From Calendula officinalis (Eukaryota > Streptophyta > Magnoliopsida > Asterales > Asteraceae), in NCBI GenBank assembly GCA_963853835.1, contig OY970830.1, forward strand, positions 40,715,466-40,779,465: a stretch of DNA of 64,000 nucleotides, in the 5' to 3' direction. The notes below the pieces were generated by a model that searched no databases, was not told the origin of the DNA, and saw nothing but the letters and a program-made list of their open reading frames with translations. Both the position numbers and the translations under genes were made by a program. Positions 40,547-51,589 of the stretch are shown piece after piece; positions within the stretch are counted from its first letter, which is position 1, and every line of letters starts with the position of its first letter.

Positions 40547-43066
40547 ATGGATAAAGACCTTGCAAATGCCAGAAAAGCTGTCGAATATTATAAACAAATG
40601 GATACTAAAGCAGTGTTAGCTGAAGATAAAGATCAAATAGCAAATTTTTGCTATAGGTCAAAAGAAATTGCTAAGGTTTCTGATAGATTCAATGAAGAAG
40701 CCAACAAGGAAATTGAGATAATCAGTACTTTTTCATCAAACTCTGATAATCCCACTGAACTGAGGGATGATCTGGTTGTTCCACAAAATGATGAAAATGA
40801 GGTACACTCTTCCTTTTTTGACTCTTTTCTATCGGACTCAGACACTGATAAGTCAGAGAATTCCTTGTTTAATGAAAAAGTTTTTCTTAAAATTGATGAG
40901 AAATCACAACTGACAAAATAAATTACTTCTTTAGAATCCGAAAAGGAACATCTTTTAAATGATTTAAGTGATTTAAGTCAATGTTCTCTTCAAATAACTC
41001 AAGTAAACAAGGAATTACAAAATCAGTTGTCTACGTCAAAATCTGCTTATAAATTTCAAATTTCTGAATTACAAGAAAGTTTACAAAAACAAGTAAACAC
41101 AACTATTGAATCAAATGCACAAATCTCAAAATTAAAGGCAGAAAATTTAACCTTTCGTCGTCAACTTGAAACTCTTGTTCCTCCAGTCAATCAAAATAAC
41201 CTTTCAAATCAAAAAACACAAGACTTACAACAACAGTTGTCATCATTTCATGTTGCTCACACCAGTGAGGTCAATCGTCTAAATTACATTATTAATACAA
41301 AAAACCTTGAAATTTCGAACCTGAAAACCATGAAGACGGTGTCAAGTGATAAAGACGACTCCAAGCAGCTGATAAATGACTTGGCGAATCAACTAAATCG
41401 ACAGCAAACATGGATGAAGTCCTCAGACATCAAGATAAAAGACTACCAAGAACAGTTGAAGACGGCTGACATCGAAATTCAAAAATTGAATGAACAAATC
41501 AAAAACATAACAAACGATTTTAAAAAGGAAATCGATGAACAATCAGCAACTATACACAGTCTTACTGTCAGAAAAGAAAATGCTGAAGAACACATCTCAA
41601 AACTGGAGCAGACGATTGTGAAAGCTGGTCACACTGAACAAACGATAAAATTAAACCAGCCAAAAGAGTTCAGATCGTTCAAGTCAAAAGTGGGTCTCGG
41701 AGCTGAGAATACCCGTCCTCTGGAAAAAGCTGCTGATGTTCTTCCAACATTATACAACTATGATTACATGAACTTGGGAATCTGGCAAAGCTTTCTTCAT
41801 ATGCCGGACGAAGAAGCAGAAATCGAGAAGTTCAACAGAGAAAAGAAGGAACACGCTCAAATCAGCTTTAACTATTCCGAATTGAACTATACATATGAAA
41901 AGAATAAAGCTAAATTTGAAAACAATGAGTACTTCCCGATTGTCACTCCAGAAGAATTTTCCATCTCTGAAAATGAAGTTTTAAAACAAACAATTGAACC
42001 AAAGCTTTATGTTCCACCGTTGATTTTAGAAAAGAAAATTGTTCAACTTGAATCTGAAATTGATGAAACCCACAAAGCATTTGACAAAGAAAAGGAAAAT
42101 CTTCAAACAAAAATACATAATTTAGAGGACACCATTTTAGAATTAAAAACTACAACGAACAATACTGTTTCTCAAAATTCTAAAGCCACTTTATTAGGAC
42201 CAGCACCAACAAACCCAGTTCCAATCATCTTGAGTAGAAACTCTAATTCACCTGTCCTAAATGCTTCCATTAGTACTTTAGAGCCTCGGAGCAAGGAGCC
42301 CAAGCCCAATGGAGTCAAAGGAGATGTGCAGTCTAAGAAGCCGAGTTCGTCTAAGTCTAGCACGCCTAAGAAGCCTTGCGAGCTTAAGAAGTCTAGACCA
42401 TATACGTCTTCAATTTCTTCTTCCACTGTTAAAATTAACAATAACAACTCCAAAAAATTTAAATCTCCAGCACTTGCATTTGGAACTGTGTATGATGCTT
42501 CTGTTTATCGTCCTGTAAATTACTCACCTGATTTTGGTAATGTGTGTGTCAAATCTGAAAAACTTGGTAAAAAGATATTGAGAGATAAATCTACAAATAA
42601 ACAAATTTCTCAGAATGATGATCGATTTTTTGTTAAGCTAAATGCTCCATGTGGTTTAAAAATCAATGTTTTCCATAAATCTGGTAAAATTATAAAATCA
42701 TGCAAAACATGTTTTCCACAACCATGCAAGAAATCTGTCTCTCATCCACACAAACCAAATAAAAAAGGTTCATCTTCACATGCTTCCAAAAAGGCGAAGA
42801 GTTCTTCCAAAACCCCACCAATCTCTGATAAACACTCGTCTTCTCGTCGCAAAGTTTCTCGAGGATCTTCCGCACCTAAGCCAAAGTCTTCAGGTTCCTC
42901 AAACAGCGACAACAAAACAACGACCAAATCTTCAACGTTTGTGAAATACACATGGATCAAAAATGAAAAATCTCATTGGATTATCCAATCCTCTGAAAAA
43001 TCTTTAAAATGGGTAGTTAAATCCACAACCTCTGAACTGCCTCCTTGCAGTTCTCCAAAGCTCTAA
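40547..43066 (+). pseudogene. gag-like coiled-coil protein of element C, one in-frame stop
   Basis: Frame starts MDKDLANARKAVEYYKQM (ATG 40547) and runs 840 codons to 43066, broken by one TAA at 40919-40921; translation stays in frame on both sides. The middle is rich in coiled-coil-like Q/L/E/K heptads. The C-terminal third is Ser/Lys/Pro-rich, ending FVKYTWIKNEKSHWIIQSSE ... ELPPCSSPKL. The same end precedes the protease in element A, which identifies it as the gag part of a Sirevirus polyprotein. A classical CX2CX4HX4C knuckle is not seen. Frame loss after a recent insertion, or trans-complementation of gag as well as pol, could explain the stop. Confidence 0.8.
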
Positions 43067-43529
43067 ATTAATCTTAAAACAATTTTACATAAAACATCTG
43101 TCACTAATCGTATAGGACCCATACATAATTGGGTACCAAACATGTTTTAATTATTTTATGTAGAATTACCAGAAAGGTGTTTGGAGTTTGGAGAATGACT
43201 TATACACAATTCAGTGTATAACTCGCATTTCAGCGAAGAAATGGCTCTTACACACTTCAGTGTATGACCCGCGCTTCAATGAAATGGCTTTCAAGTGCAT
43301 CTGCTTGAAACCCGTTTTTCATCGATATCATTGGTTGAGGGGGAGAATTTCTATATTCACTTGTCGAGGGGGAGAAAATCATTATTAATATATCGAGGGG
43401 GAGCATAACTGATTTTATGATTTATGAAACGCAACTGTTGAGGGGGAGCATCCTTTCAGAACTGCTAACCAATTTTCCAGTACTCCCTTCAAATATTTTT
43501 ATAATTATCAATATGTGGTATCAATTTTT

Positions 43530-44668
43530 GTAATATCCGAAAATGATCTCTTTACTAATTTCAATTGGTACTGATAGCATCTGTTTATTACAAATCTTCC
43601 TACTCTATATTGCTAATAAACTTTTTATTTTCCTCAAACAGTTTTTTCAACCTCGTGCAAATTTACAATCACACAAGGTTATCAATTTGAGTATTAGCTT
43701 TTGTAATATTCGTAAACGATCTCTTTACCAGTCTAGGTTGGTACTGATTGCATTTGTTTATTGCAAATTCTCTTATTTCTCATTGCTACAATTGTGTTTC
43801 TTCATTGTCAACCTTTTCAATTGTAAATCGATTTTTCTCATTTTTAATACAATTTTGATTTTCCAAATCTTTGAACTTCTCTGATGCCACACAACCTGGC
43901 ACATGTCAATACTCAATTAAAAATATTTTTAAATCAAATTGAGTTGCTGACATCACATTTATATGAAATCTTTATTAATCAGTGATGATCAACATTCCAA
44001 AAATTTTATCTCACTTTGTGCTCACAATGATGTGTTCACAACGTAGGATATAAATTTTTGTCATATTCGTAAACGATCTCTTTACTAATCTCGATTAGTA
44101 CTAATTGCATCTGTTTATGACAAATTTTCGTCTCTTGCGTTGTGGCTCTATTTTTCAAAACTCTGATTTTGCACATAAATTTTCGATTTTTCAAAAATAC
44201 TTGTTTGCAACATTCAACACAATTTGCTGTTAAATTCGTCGATCTCTTTACTGTTTACAATCAGTACTGATTGCATCTGTATTTAACACCTTCTTGGATT
44301 GAGTGTTCTTACCATTTTTCAAACGATTTTCATACTTAAACGATCAATGGAGAAATCATTTTTCATTTTCTCCATACTGTTCAGATTCAATTCTGACTTC
44401 TTCATTTTATCTCACACACAAAATCGTTTTTAATGCACTGTTAGATCATTGATCTTTGTATATCCGTCGATCTTTTCTCTGCACACGTCCAGATAAAATT
44501 GCATCTTTGTAAGCGGTATACTTCACTGATCTTTGATATAACCACACAAATTGATTTCTTTTAAATTTCAAATATTTGATTCACAATGTCTTTAATCACC
44601 GTGTTCGTCATATCCGTAAACGATCTCTTTACTGAAGTTCTTCAGTAAAGATTGCATCTGTTTATGAC
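43530..44668 (+). repeat. structured hairpin array of element C (six copies)
   Basis: Copies at 43530-43591, 43701-43766, 44058-44123, 44228-44288, 44458-44521 and 44607-44668. Each has a 5' arm with CGATCTCTTTAC (or variant), a small hairpin (for example TTTACTGAAG/CTTCAGTAAA at the last copy), then GATTGCATCTG and a closing arm. Closing pairs differ but match: GTAATA/TATTAC, TTGTCATA/TATGACAA, TGTTAAAT/ATTTAACA, GTATA/TATAC. Longer CAACG/CGTTG pairing flanks some copies. Confidence 0.85.
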
Positions 44669-44883
44669 TTCACGTGATTATTGACATCGCTATTCTTCAT
44701 TTTTCAAATATTTTTTCTCCAAGATTCTTGGATAAATCAATTTTTATCTGGTTATTTCATGAGTACTACATGTTACTGGTTCTAGATTCCGAAACCCACA
44801 AATATCAAAATCTTGGCTCACATATTACATCGACACACAATTTCCTCTCTCTCCGTTTTCACGAGAAAAACATTCAGCATTAG

Positions 44884-44912
44884 CATGAGGACCCTGGTCA
44901 TGATCCTCATGA
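44884..44912 (+). other. conserved ATGAGG/CCTCAT hairpin, element C
   Basis: CATGAGGACCCTGGTCATGA then TCCTCATG forms an 8-bp stem and is directly followed by AGGGGGAGAAAAGAGCAAG, an internal polypurine tract. Confidence 0.65.
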
Positions 44913-44929
44913 GGGGGAGAAAAGAGCAA

Positions 44930-46056
44930 GAAATAGTGCAAGTACTGGGTTTATAACTGAACAACGTCAAAAAGAACCACAAACATCTCATTAAAGAAGA
45001 AAATTCACATCGTATGTACTCAGATCAACTGCTAAATCAGAAATATTCTAAATCAAGTGAGAATCAATGTATTAAACAGAAAATCAAGTGAAGAAGAAGA
45101 AGAAACCGATTCATCTAAAGAAATCTCTCTCCAAAATCTCAATCATCACAATCTAAATCTTAAAAGTACAAATCATTATCATTCTTTACAAAATTCAAAA
45201 CATCATTATCCTGTCCTCACAAAACCTCTACCTCAAAAATCCAAAAACAAAATCCCCAATAACTGAAATCCCAGACAAATCCTTCCCAACTGACATTTCA
45301 TTACCAGAACTTTTAACATTAAATGAGACATTTTTAGATCTTTCTTACACCAACAGATTCAACGAAAAATATTTTCTTTTAGTGTTTGAAACTTCGAAGT
45401 TCTGTGATGATACTTTCTTAAAATTCAGAAAAGTTTTGCATGTCAAAAGCAGAATTCTAAATTGCTTCCACTGCCACTCAGATGTAAACATTGAACTGCA
45501 AAACATAGATATGTTAATTACAGTTTTGACAAAGGATTAAATTGAAGAAATGGAATTCAACATTCTGAAGCGCATCTGAGAGTAAGTAAACATCGTAGCA
45601 TGCCCACCTCTCCACAAAGATACGCAACCCTCTACCAACATTTGGTCAGAACAAGGGTTTGCATTTAGAGCATGAACCTCCTTCATACGTGAGAAAAGGG
45701 TAACTGGCCAACAGAATAATTGTTTGTTTGAGGGGGAGCGTAACCGTTATAAACATGTTACCTCAACAACAATTATCACATCATAGATCGACATAAAGCC
45801 ACAAACTTCAAGAAAAGACTTCCGCTGCTAATCTCTCTATTAATATGAGTCTTATTTTAAGTCGGTCTATATGTATCTTCAAAGTAAAGTCTTCAAAATA
45901 CTTCTAGTGGTTGAAAAGCTACAAGAAGTATCCGTTTTCACATGTTGACAAAGCTCAAGCTGATCCTGATACATCACTATTCAACGAAATATCTACCAGG
46001 TGCAGCTTTTGCTAAAGATGAAGACTTCGAAGATACGCTTCCCAGACTATTGTTAC
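44930..46056 (+). other. 3' non-coding region of element C
   Basis: About 1.1 kb between the internal polypurine tract and the terminal one. A GAGGGGGAGCG tract lies near 45731. Short frames (for example 45057-45266) show no recognisable protein. No env-like gene was recognised. Confidence 0.5.
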
Positions 46057-46068
46057 AAAGGGGGAGAT
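46057..46068 (+). promoter_or_regulatory. terminal polypurine tract of element C
   Basis: AAAGGGGGAGAT directly abuts the 3' LTR. Confidence 0.85.
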
Positions 46069-46364
46069 TGTTGGGTCATATTTAGTTGTAATCAATAGTC
46101 TAGGGACTAGTTATGTAACATTGTATATTAGTTTAGGATTAGTCTTAGGACTAATTAGACAATTAGGGAGATGGTATATAAACCAAAGATGTAGTCCCTA
46201 ATTGTAACTTTTGCACAATTATCATTTCAACATTCCAGCAATTGTTCTCTACCATCTCTCTACTTTCTCTCTCTAAAAGCCCTAATTGTTCTTCTTCATC
46301 TTTCTCACCAAAATCATCATCTAACACCATCTAATGGATTGAATCAATGAATCTATGCTTTTCA
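46069..46364 (+). repeat. 3' LTR of element C
   Basis: 296 bp, apparently identical to 38881-39176, followed by the TACAT target duplicate (46365-46369). Confidence 0.92.
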
Positions 46365-46369
46365 TACAT

Positions 46370-46820
46370 CATGACGACGACCACATGGAGCATCTTTTCT
46401 TACAAAATATCGTGTATCATATTGAGAAATTGGCTGATTAGTTTTTTTTATCAAAATAAACTTTGTTTCCATTTTTATCTATTTTAACAACCAAGTTTAC
46501 ACCATTAACAGAATGATTAACAGGACAATACATTGCAGAATCATACACAATTCCATAAAGTGTAGCAGGAGAAATAAACTTTGTTGAGTTACATTTATTG
46601 GAATTAGAAAAAGAAGAAGCTAAAAATGAAGAATATCTAGACTTCTTAAGCTCTTTGGACTTAAGCATACTAGATTTACTCGAATTAGACTTCTTCGACT
46701 GCTCAACGTCTTTGACTCTCCCATGCACTGTCTTCGTACGCGTGGATTTTAAATTTCGATCTGAAAAGTTTAAAACAGATGAATTAGAATCTCGTCTTAA
46801 CAGATCTGGATTATCTTAGT
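46370..46820 (-). pseudogene. gag fragment of element A, upstream part
   Basis: The minus-strand frame (best at 46438-46728) reads HGRVKDVEQSKKSNSSKSS, ELKKSRYSS and YGIVYDSAMYCPVN, parallel to NGVKGDVQSKKPSSSKSS and FGTVYDASVYRPVN in element C. Similarity stops near 46820, marking the deletion breakpoint of A. Confidence 0.75.
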
Positions 46821-47910
46821 AACTTATCAAGGATTGATATTTGTGATTTAATATTGATCGAGTATTTACTATTCTCGACTAAAGATTTTATAAAAATGTT
46901 TTAGTGGTTTCGTAATTTTAAAATTTTGCATGAGATATAATTGTTGATTTTTGTGTGTTTTATATATAAGTTTTCAAATAGTTATTAGATTACTAAATTT
47001 AAACAATATCAATTTGCTAAGTAGCTATAAGTTTTAAGTCACTAACAATCAGGATCATGATTCATACTGATAAATTTAGATTTTTAGATTTCAATGTATG
47101 ATATATCATATGAATCGAGTATAAAACTCAATAAAAAAAATGGGCTTGTGCTAGCATTTGAATGATAAAATTTAATTATGTATATGGTTGGTTGACCAAA
47201 TGGTTTTGGCTTCCAATTGCCGGATACAAAATATATCTGATTTCTGAGGGTTGTCACAATGTTTGATTAGGTGAAGATTCGTTCATATATTGGATTGCAA
47301 ATAGGGATAGGAAAATCGTTCGTTAGTTGTTTAGATTGGATGAATAATCCAAACCTTTTGTAAATTTCATTGACTTGTAGCTTGTTATATGACTAGTAGA
47401 CCGTTTTAATATAATCTACTACGGTTAAAAAAAGGATGACATTATTATTTTAATATTTACTATTCTATAACCCGTTATTTTTATGGGTGACTTACAAAAA
47501 ATTTTACGAACATAATATATCAACCAAAGTAAAATATCTGTAATTTTAAAATTCGTAATTTGAAAAAATAGTTTTTAGTGATTGATTTGAACTTAATTCC
47601 AGATTTTTTTAAAATTCAATTTTTTTTAATAAGTATATTATCAAAAAATCCTTTAGATAGTCAAATTTAAAAAATTCAGATTAAATTTATATTATCAAAA
47701 AAATCATTTAAATAGATTTCAAATTTAAATAATTCAAATTATATTATGTTAATGTGGTTAAGATGATGTGGATTAGGTGACGGGTCATGTTTTTTCTTTT
47801 ATTAAAGATAGAGATAGAGATTTTCTAAATAGATATAATAAATATTTATAGTGTAAATTTAATAGTTGCAACCTCGGGTGGTCCGGTTTTATATCTTTCG
47901 AGAAGTTACC
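46821..47910. other. AT-rich spacer, nothing recognised
   Basis: About 1.1 kb without gag, LTR or primer-binding-site remains of element A and without a recognisable gene. Confidence 0.45.
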
Positions 47911-48040
47911 AAAGGGCTTATAGTTTAGCGATATCAAAGTGATTAACTAACTCATAACTTTGTGAGTTCAAATAATATTGTGGATAAAATTAGTGTAGAT
48001 TTAGTGTGTAAATGTATTAGTCAATCAAAAAATATATATA
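47911..48040 (+). repeat. decayed tRNA-derived SINE, plus strand
   Basis: AAAGGGCTTATAGTTTAGCG, GTGAGTTCAAAT (B-box-like) and GTGGATAAAATTAGTGTAGA follow the order of the family at 364 and 12001 but with many changes. No target duplication identified. Confidence 0.45.
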
Positions 48041-48291
48041 TCCTTAAGTACAACTCTAGATGCCATTTAATATATAAAATTAGTTTGACCATTTACTATA
48101 CCGATTAGGAGTCTTGAAATTTGAATCAAAACTTAAGTACAACTGTAGATGCCATTTTTGGAGTTTTCTGCACACCACCAAAATAATAGGGGAAGCTGAT
48201 CAACTAGACCTACAAGCATTTAAAACAACTATAAAGAGGGGGATGTGGTTAGTTGGCCTCTCGCACCAAACTCACAAACACTAAAACAACA

Positions 48292-50856
48292 ATGGATATT
48301 GAGAAAGTTTTTCACATGAATGGTGGAATTGGAGAAAATAGCTATGCCCAAAACTCGTATGTTCAGGTAACTAACACAATTATATATTGTGTTTTATATT
48401 AGGAGGTGATTTTAATACCACACAAATCATTTTAAATACCACAATTATTGCAGTTTGCTATAATAACAAATATACATTACAGTCTTTGAATTAATTTTTG
48501 TTGTGTTAAAATCAACTCCTTTTTACATTTCTAATTTTTGTCATACAAATTTAATGGATATTGTTTTATTTTTTCTTAAAGATTTCATTTTCTTAAACTG
48601 CACATAATCTACACCTAAATGTCAACGATGAAACTTGAACCTATGACTATTAGGCCATGAGCAACACCTTAATACCACTAACTACAAGCCTTTAGGTTGA
48701 AGGATTTCATAAGTACAAAAAGCAAGTAAACTGGAAGCAAAAGCATATTTTTCCCATCTATCGATACGATTAATTAATAGAATGACTGAACTAAGGTGAC
48801 TCGTTCAAAGTCTCTTGCTCTGGTCCCAATTTAGAAACACATCTGCTTCCAAAATTAGCAAATTTATTTTAATTTTCCCAAATTTATTTTGAGTTAATAC
48901 AGTTCTAACTTTTTCTCATTTGACAGAAAAAGTCTTCAGATATGGCGAAACACATAACCTTAAAGTGTGTTGAAGAAACCTACAAAGATGTGACACCAAA
49001 GAGTTTAGGCATAGCGGATCTCGGTTGCTCTTCTGGACAAAACACATTGTCAACCATAAGCGATATGGTCAAAGCCATTGACCAATCCTCCATTAATAAC
49101 CCACCTCCTGAGTATCGAGTGTACCTCAATGATCTTCCAAGTAATGATTTCAATTCTCTCTTCAAGATGTTGCCAAACTTCTACACAGATTTGAAAACCG
49201 AAAGGCGTAAACATGACCACCGATTCGATTCAAACGTATACATAGCGGCTTATCCAGGCACTTTTTATGGTAGAGTGTTTCCGGACAATTGTTTGCACTT
49301 CATTCATTCCTCTCTTAGTTTGCATTGGCTCTCCAGGGTAAGTTTCCATTAGATTACTGTTGAGTAATGTCTCACACTGAACAACAAATAAATCTGTAAT
49401 GTATTTATAAGGGTCCTAGAATACTCCTCTTACAACTAATTGGTTTTAAGTTGAAACCTCACAAATTTACATGTTATTAGAGCAAAGTTTACCGGTGGGA
49501 ACCCACAACTTTACAATTATATTATCTTCTTGTGTCAAAATGTGCTAATTAGTAATTATGAATCGGATACGGGTAGTAAATTTGTGAAATTTTGGGTATT
49601 CGGGTACCCTGTATCCGGATTTTGTTTTTCCAAACTTTTTTTTATATTTAATTTTATATTCAAATAGATTAAAGCCTTTAATAATTATTCAATATGAATG
49701 TCTTTATTCATCATTCCTTATAAATTTGATCGATAATTATAATTTTGTTAATTATATGTTTAATTTTTTTTAATTTTTGTTAATTAGATGTTTCATTTTT
49801 GTTAATTTGTGTTAATATTCGGGTATTCGGGTACCCGGTTTCTAGTACCTGAAAATTCGGGTACCCGGCTTTCGGGTATCTGAAAATACGGGTACAGGTA
49901 TCGGCTACCTAAATCTACTACCCGAAATTTCGGGTACCCGGATTTCAGGTATCCGAATTTCCTAGTACCCGGTTTTAAAACACCCCTAAATCATACTACA
50001 CAATGTGTATAGGTTCCTCGGGGACTCTATGATAAGCAAGGAAAGTCGATTAACAAAGGTAGTGTTTACATCACCAAAATGAGCTCTATTCAAGTAGCTA
50101 AAGCATATTTGGACCAATTCCAAGAAGATTTTTCATTGTTTCTTCAATCAAGGTCTAAAGAACTATTAGTCGGAGGTCAAATGGTCCTAGTATTGCTAGG
50201 AAGAAGAGATCAAAACCATGTCGATAGGGGCAACTCGTTCTTATGGGAACTTCTTTCACGATCATTTGAAATGTTAGTATCTGAGGTACTAATTACAAAA
50301 GGCATTTTGTTCATTGTAATAATATTTTATAATTTTTTTGTGTCCTAAACTCTCATTTATAGTATTCTAGTTTATATCATAAACTTTTAAAATAGGTTTG
50401 ACCAAAAGAAATGCGTAAAATTACGTATACTTATTTTTGCGTTAACATTTGTTACAAGATAAATGATAATCGTTATATACAAAATTTCTAAGTTTTGTTT
50501 TATCACGAATCGCGCAGGGAGAAATTATGCAGGAAAAGGTTGACGAGTTTGATACCCACTTTTATGCACCGTCGAGAAATGAACTAGAGGAGGAAGTACA
50601 GAAAGAGGGGTCTTTTGAAATTCGCAATTTTGAAATGTTTGATGTTCAAGTCAAATTTGCGAGTTCCGAAAGCTACGGAACCACTTTGGCAAGGAGCACG
50701 CGAGCGATCCAAGAATCGGTGATTTCCAAACACTTTGGAGAAGAAATTCTTGATAATTTGTTTAAGCATTATGCAAGGTTAATTGATGAAGAACTTGATA
50801 AAGAAGATATAAACCCCGTAGGTTTCATCATTGTTCTTAAAAAAATATTGTTATGA
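48292..50856 (+). CDS. SABATH-family S-adenosylmethionine-dependent carboxyl methyltransferase (4 exons)
   Basis: Exons 48292-48366, 48927-49337, 50013-50285 and 50518-50856 join to 365 residues, typical for the family. The N-terminus MDIEKVFHMNGGIGENSYA carries the SABATH start signature. The cofactor site is ADLGCSSGQNT at residues 55-65. YLNDLPSNDFN and GTFYGR follow, then the substrate-side HSSLSLHWLSR ending at 162 with the conserved Trp159. Family knowledge: transfers methyl from SAM to carboxylates such as salicylate, benzoate, jasmonate or similar acids. Salicylate enzymes usually have Met before that Trp; here it is His158, so the substrate is unlikely to be plain salicylate. Codons 364-365 and the TGA come from the LTR of element B, which inserted at the old stop codon; the enzyme itself is otherwise complete. 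Confidence 0.9.
48589..48702 (-). repeat. tRNA-derived SINE in SABATH intron 1, minus strand
   Basis: Flanked by GATTTCAT at 48581-48588 and 48703-48710. Reverse-complemented it gives the family head (AACCTAAAGGCTTGTAGTTA), B-box region (GGTTCAAGTTTCATCG) and body (TAGGTGTAGATTATGTG). Confidence 0.7.
49560..49985. repeat. GGGTACCCG-rich repeat region in SABATH intron 2
   Basis: CGGGTACCCGG-type palindromic motifs, with variants such as GGTATTCGGGTACCC, recur about ten times between 49565 and 49975 around a T-rich core. It ends with CACCCCT, as in hAT-like MITEs. Left terminus not found. Confidence 0.5.
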
Positions 50857-51121
50857 CTAGTTTTGTAATAGTTTTGATCTTTAAAGTCCGTTAGTTAACT
50901 TGTCCTTTGTTAAGTGGTAGGAGTATATAAGGTTGTATCTTTGACTTTCAAGTCAAGCTTTCCACACAATTACTGAATACACATTTAGTGAAAGTTTCAT
51001 TCATCTCATTCTCTCTCTTTTACACACACTAAATACACCAAGAACACACACACTAGTTCTTCAATATCTCTCTTGTTTCATCATGATTTAGCTTGATTCT
51101 AGTCTCATATTAGGTCTTACA
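50849..51121 (+). repeat. 5' LTR of element B
   Basis: Starts TGTTATGACTAGTTTTG and ends TTAGGTCTTACA. It contains GGAGTATATAAGG, a likely TATA box, near 50930. Its first bases supply the last two codons and the stop of the SABATH gene. Confidence 0.9.
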
Positions 51122-51141
51122 ATTGGTATCAGAGCAAAATC
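51122..51141 (+). promoter_or_regulatory. primer-binding site of element B
   Basis: ATTGGTATCAGAGCAAAATC, the same site as in element C. Confidence 0.85.
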
Positions 51142-51589
51142 TCTCTGTGAGAGGATCCAATTTCGAGCTAGAATCATCCAGATCTGAATTTTGAAGAAAA
51201 AGTTGATGTTCGTCAATGAAATTTAATGTTGTAAATTTTTTGTCCAAATCGAAGATTTAATCATGGATTAGTGTTTCTCCAGTGTTTCTAAGCATAATAG
51301 AATCAAATTCAGATCAATTTTGTCAACAATCGATCTTCAATTTGATGATTTTAGAGAAAAAGTGAAGAAGTTCAAAAGTTATTGTAAATCGAAGAATCGA
51401 AGCTATTGTGTTATGGATTGAAGAAAATGATCGGATCAAAGTGTTAGCAATTGTATTTCGAGAGTTTAGCAAAAATAATCAATGAAATCGGTTGAGTATT
51501 GAGCAAGAATCGGATCAGAAAGTGTGAGTTTTGAACGTATGCTGTTCGTCAAGAAGGTCGACATGAAGAACAAGTTCGATCAATTGTAG

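Larger units (their letters stand above)
38881..46364 (+). mobile_element. gag-only LTR retrotransposon C (TR-GAG-like), nested in A
   Basis: Two apparently identical 296-bp LTRs, primer-binding site, a long leader, one gag-like frame, no protease, integrase or reverse transcriptase, a hairpin array, multiple polypurine tracts and a terminal polypurine tract. The perfect 5-bp duplication TACAT (38876-38880 and 46365-46369) falls inside element A's gag. Identical LTRs indicate a very recent insertion. Enzymes must have come from elsewhere; an A-type Sirevirus is the obvious candidate. Confidence 0.9.
32258..46820 (-). mobile_element. Sirevirus-type Ty1/copia retrotransposon A, interrupted and 5'-truncated
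   Basis: Read on the minus strand: gag fragment (46820-46370 and 38875-38378), in-frame TAG, protease-integrase frame, reverse transcriptase-RNase H frame, a 2.3-kb non-coding region with hairpins and polypurine tracts, then a 3' LTR starting at 32569. Element C (38881-46364) is inserted within gag. Beyond 46820 no more gag, primer-binding site or 5' LTR can be found, so the 5' part is deleted. The long 3' region and pol type (GTKWIFKNKKDENG, KARLVAKGYTQ) fit the Sirevirus/Maximus lineage. Confidence 0.82.

Noticed and set aside
43530..44668. Hammerhead ribozymes (retrozyme-like) in the hairpin array
   Set aside because: The required CTGANGA and GAAA core boxes in three-way-junction order are not seen; the conserved bases are GATCTC and GATTGCATCT.
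45057..45266. Possible env-like gene in the 3' region of element C
   Set aside because: Only short Ser/Asn/His-rich frames, no signal peptide or membrane segment pattern, and not conserved in A or B.
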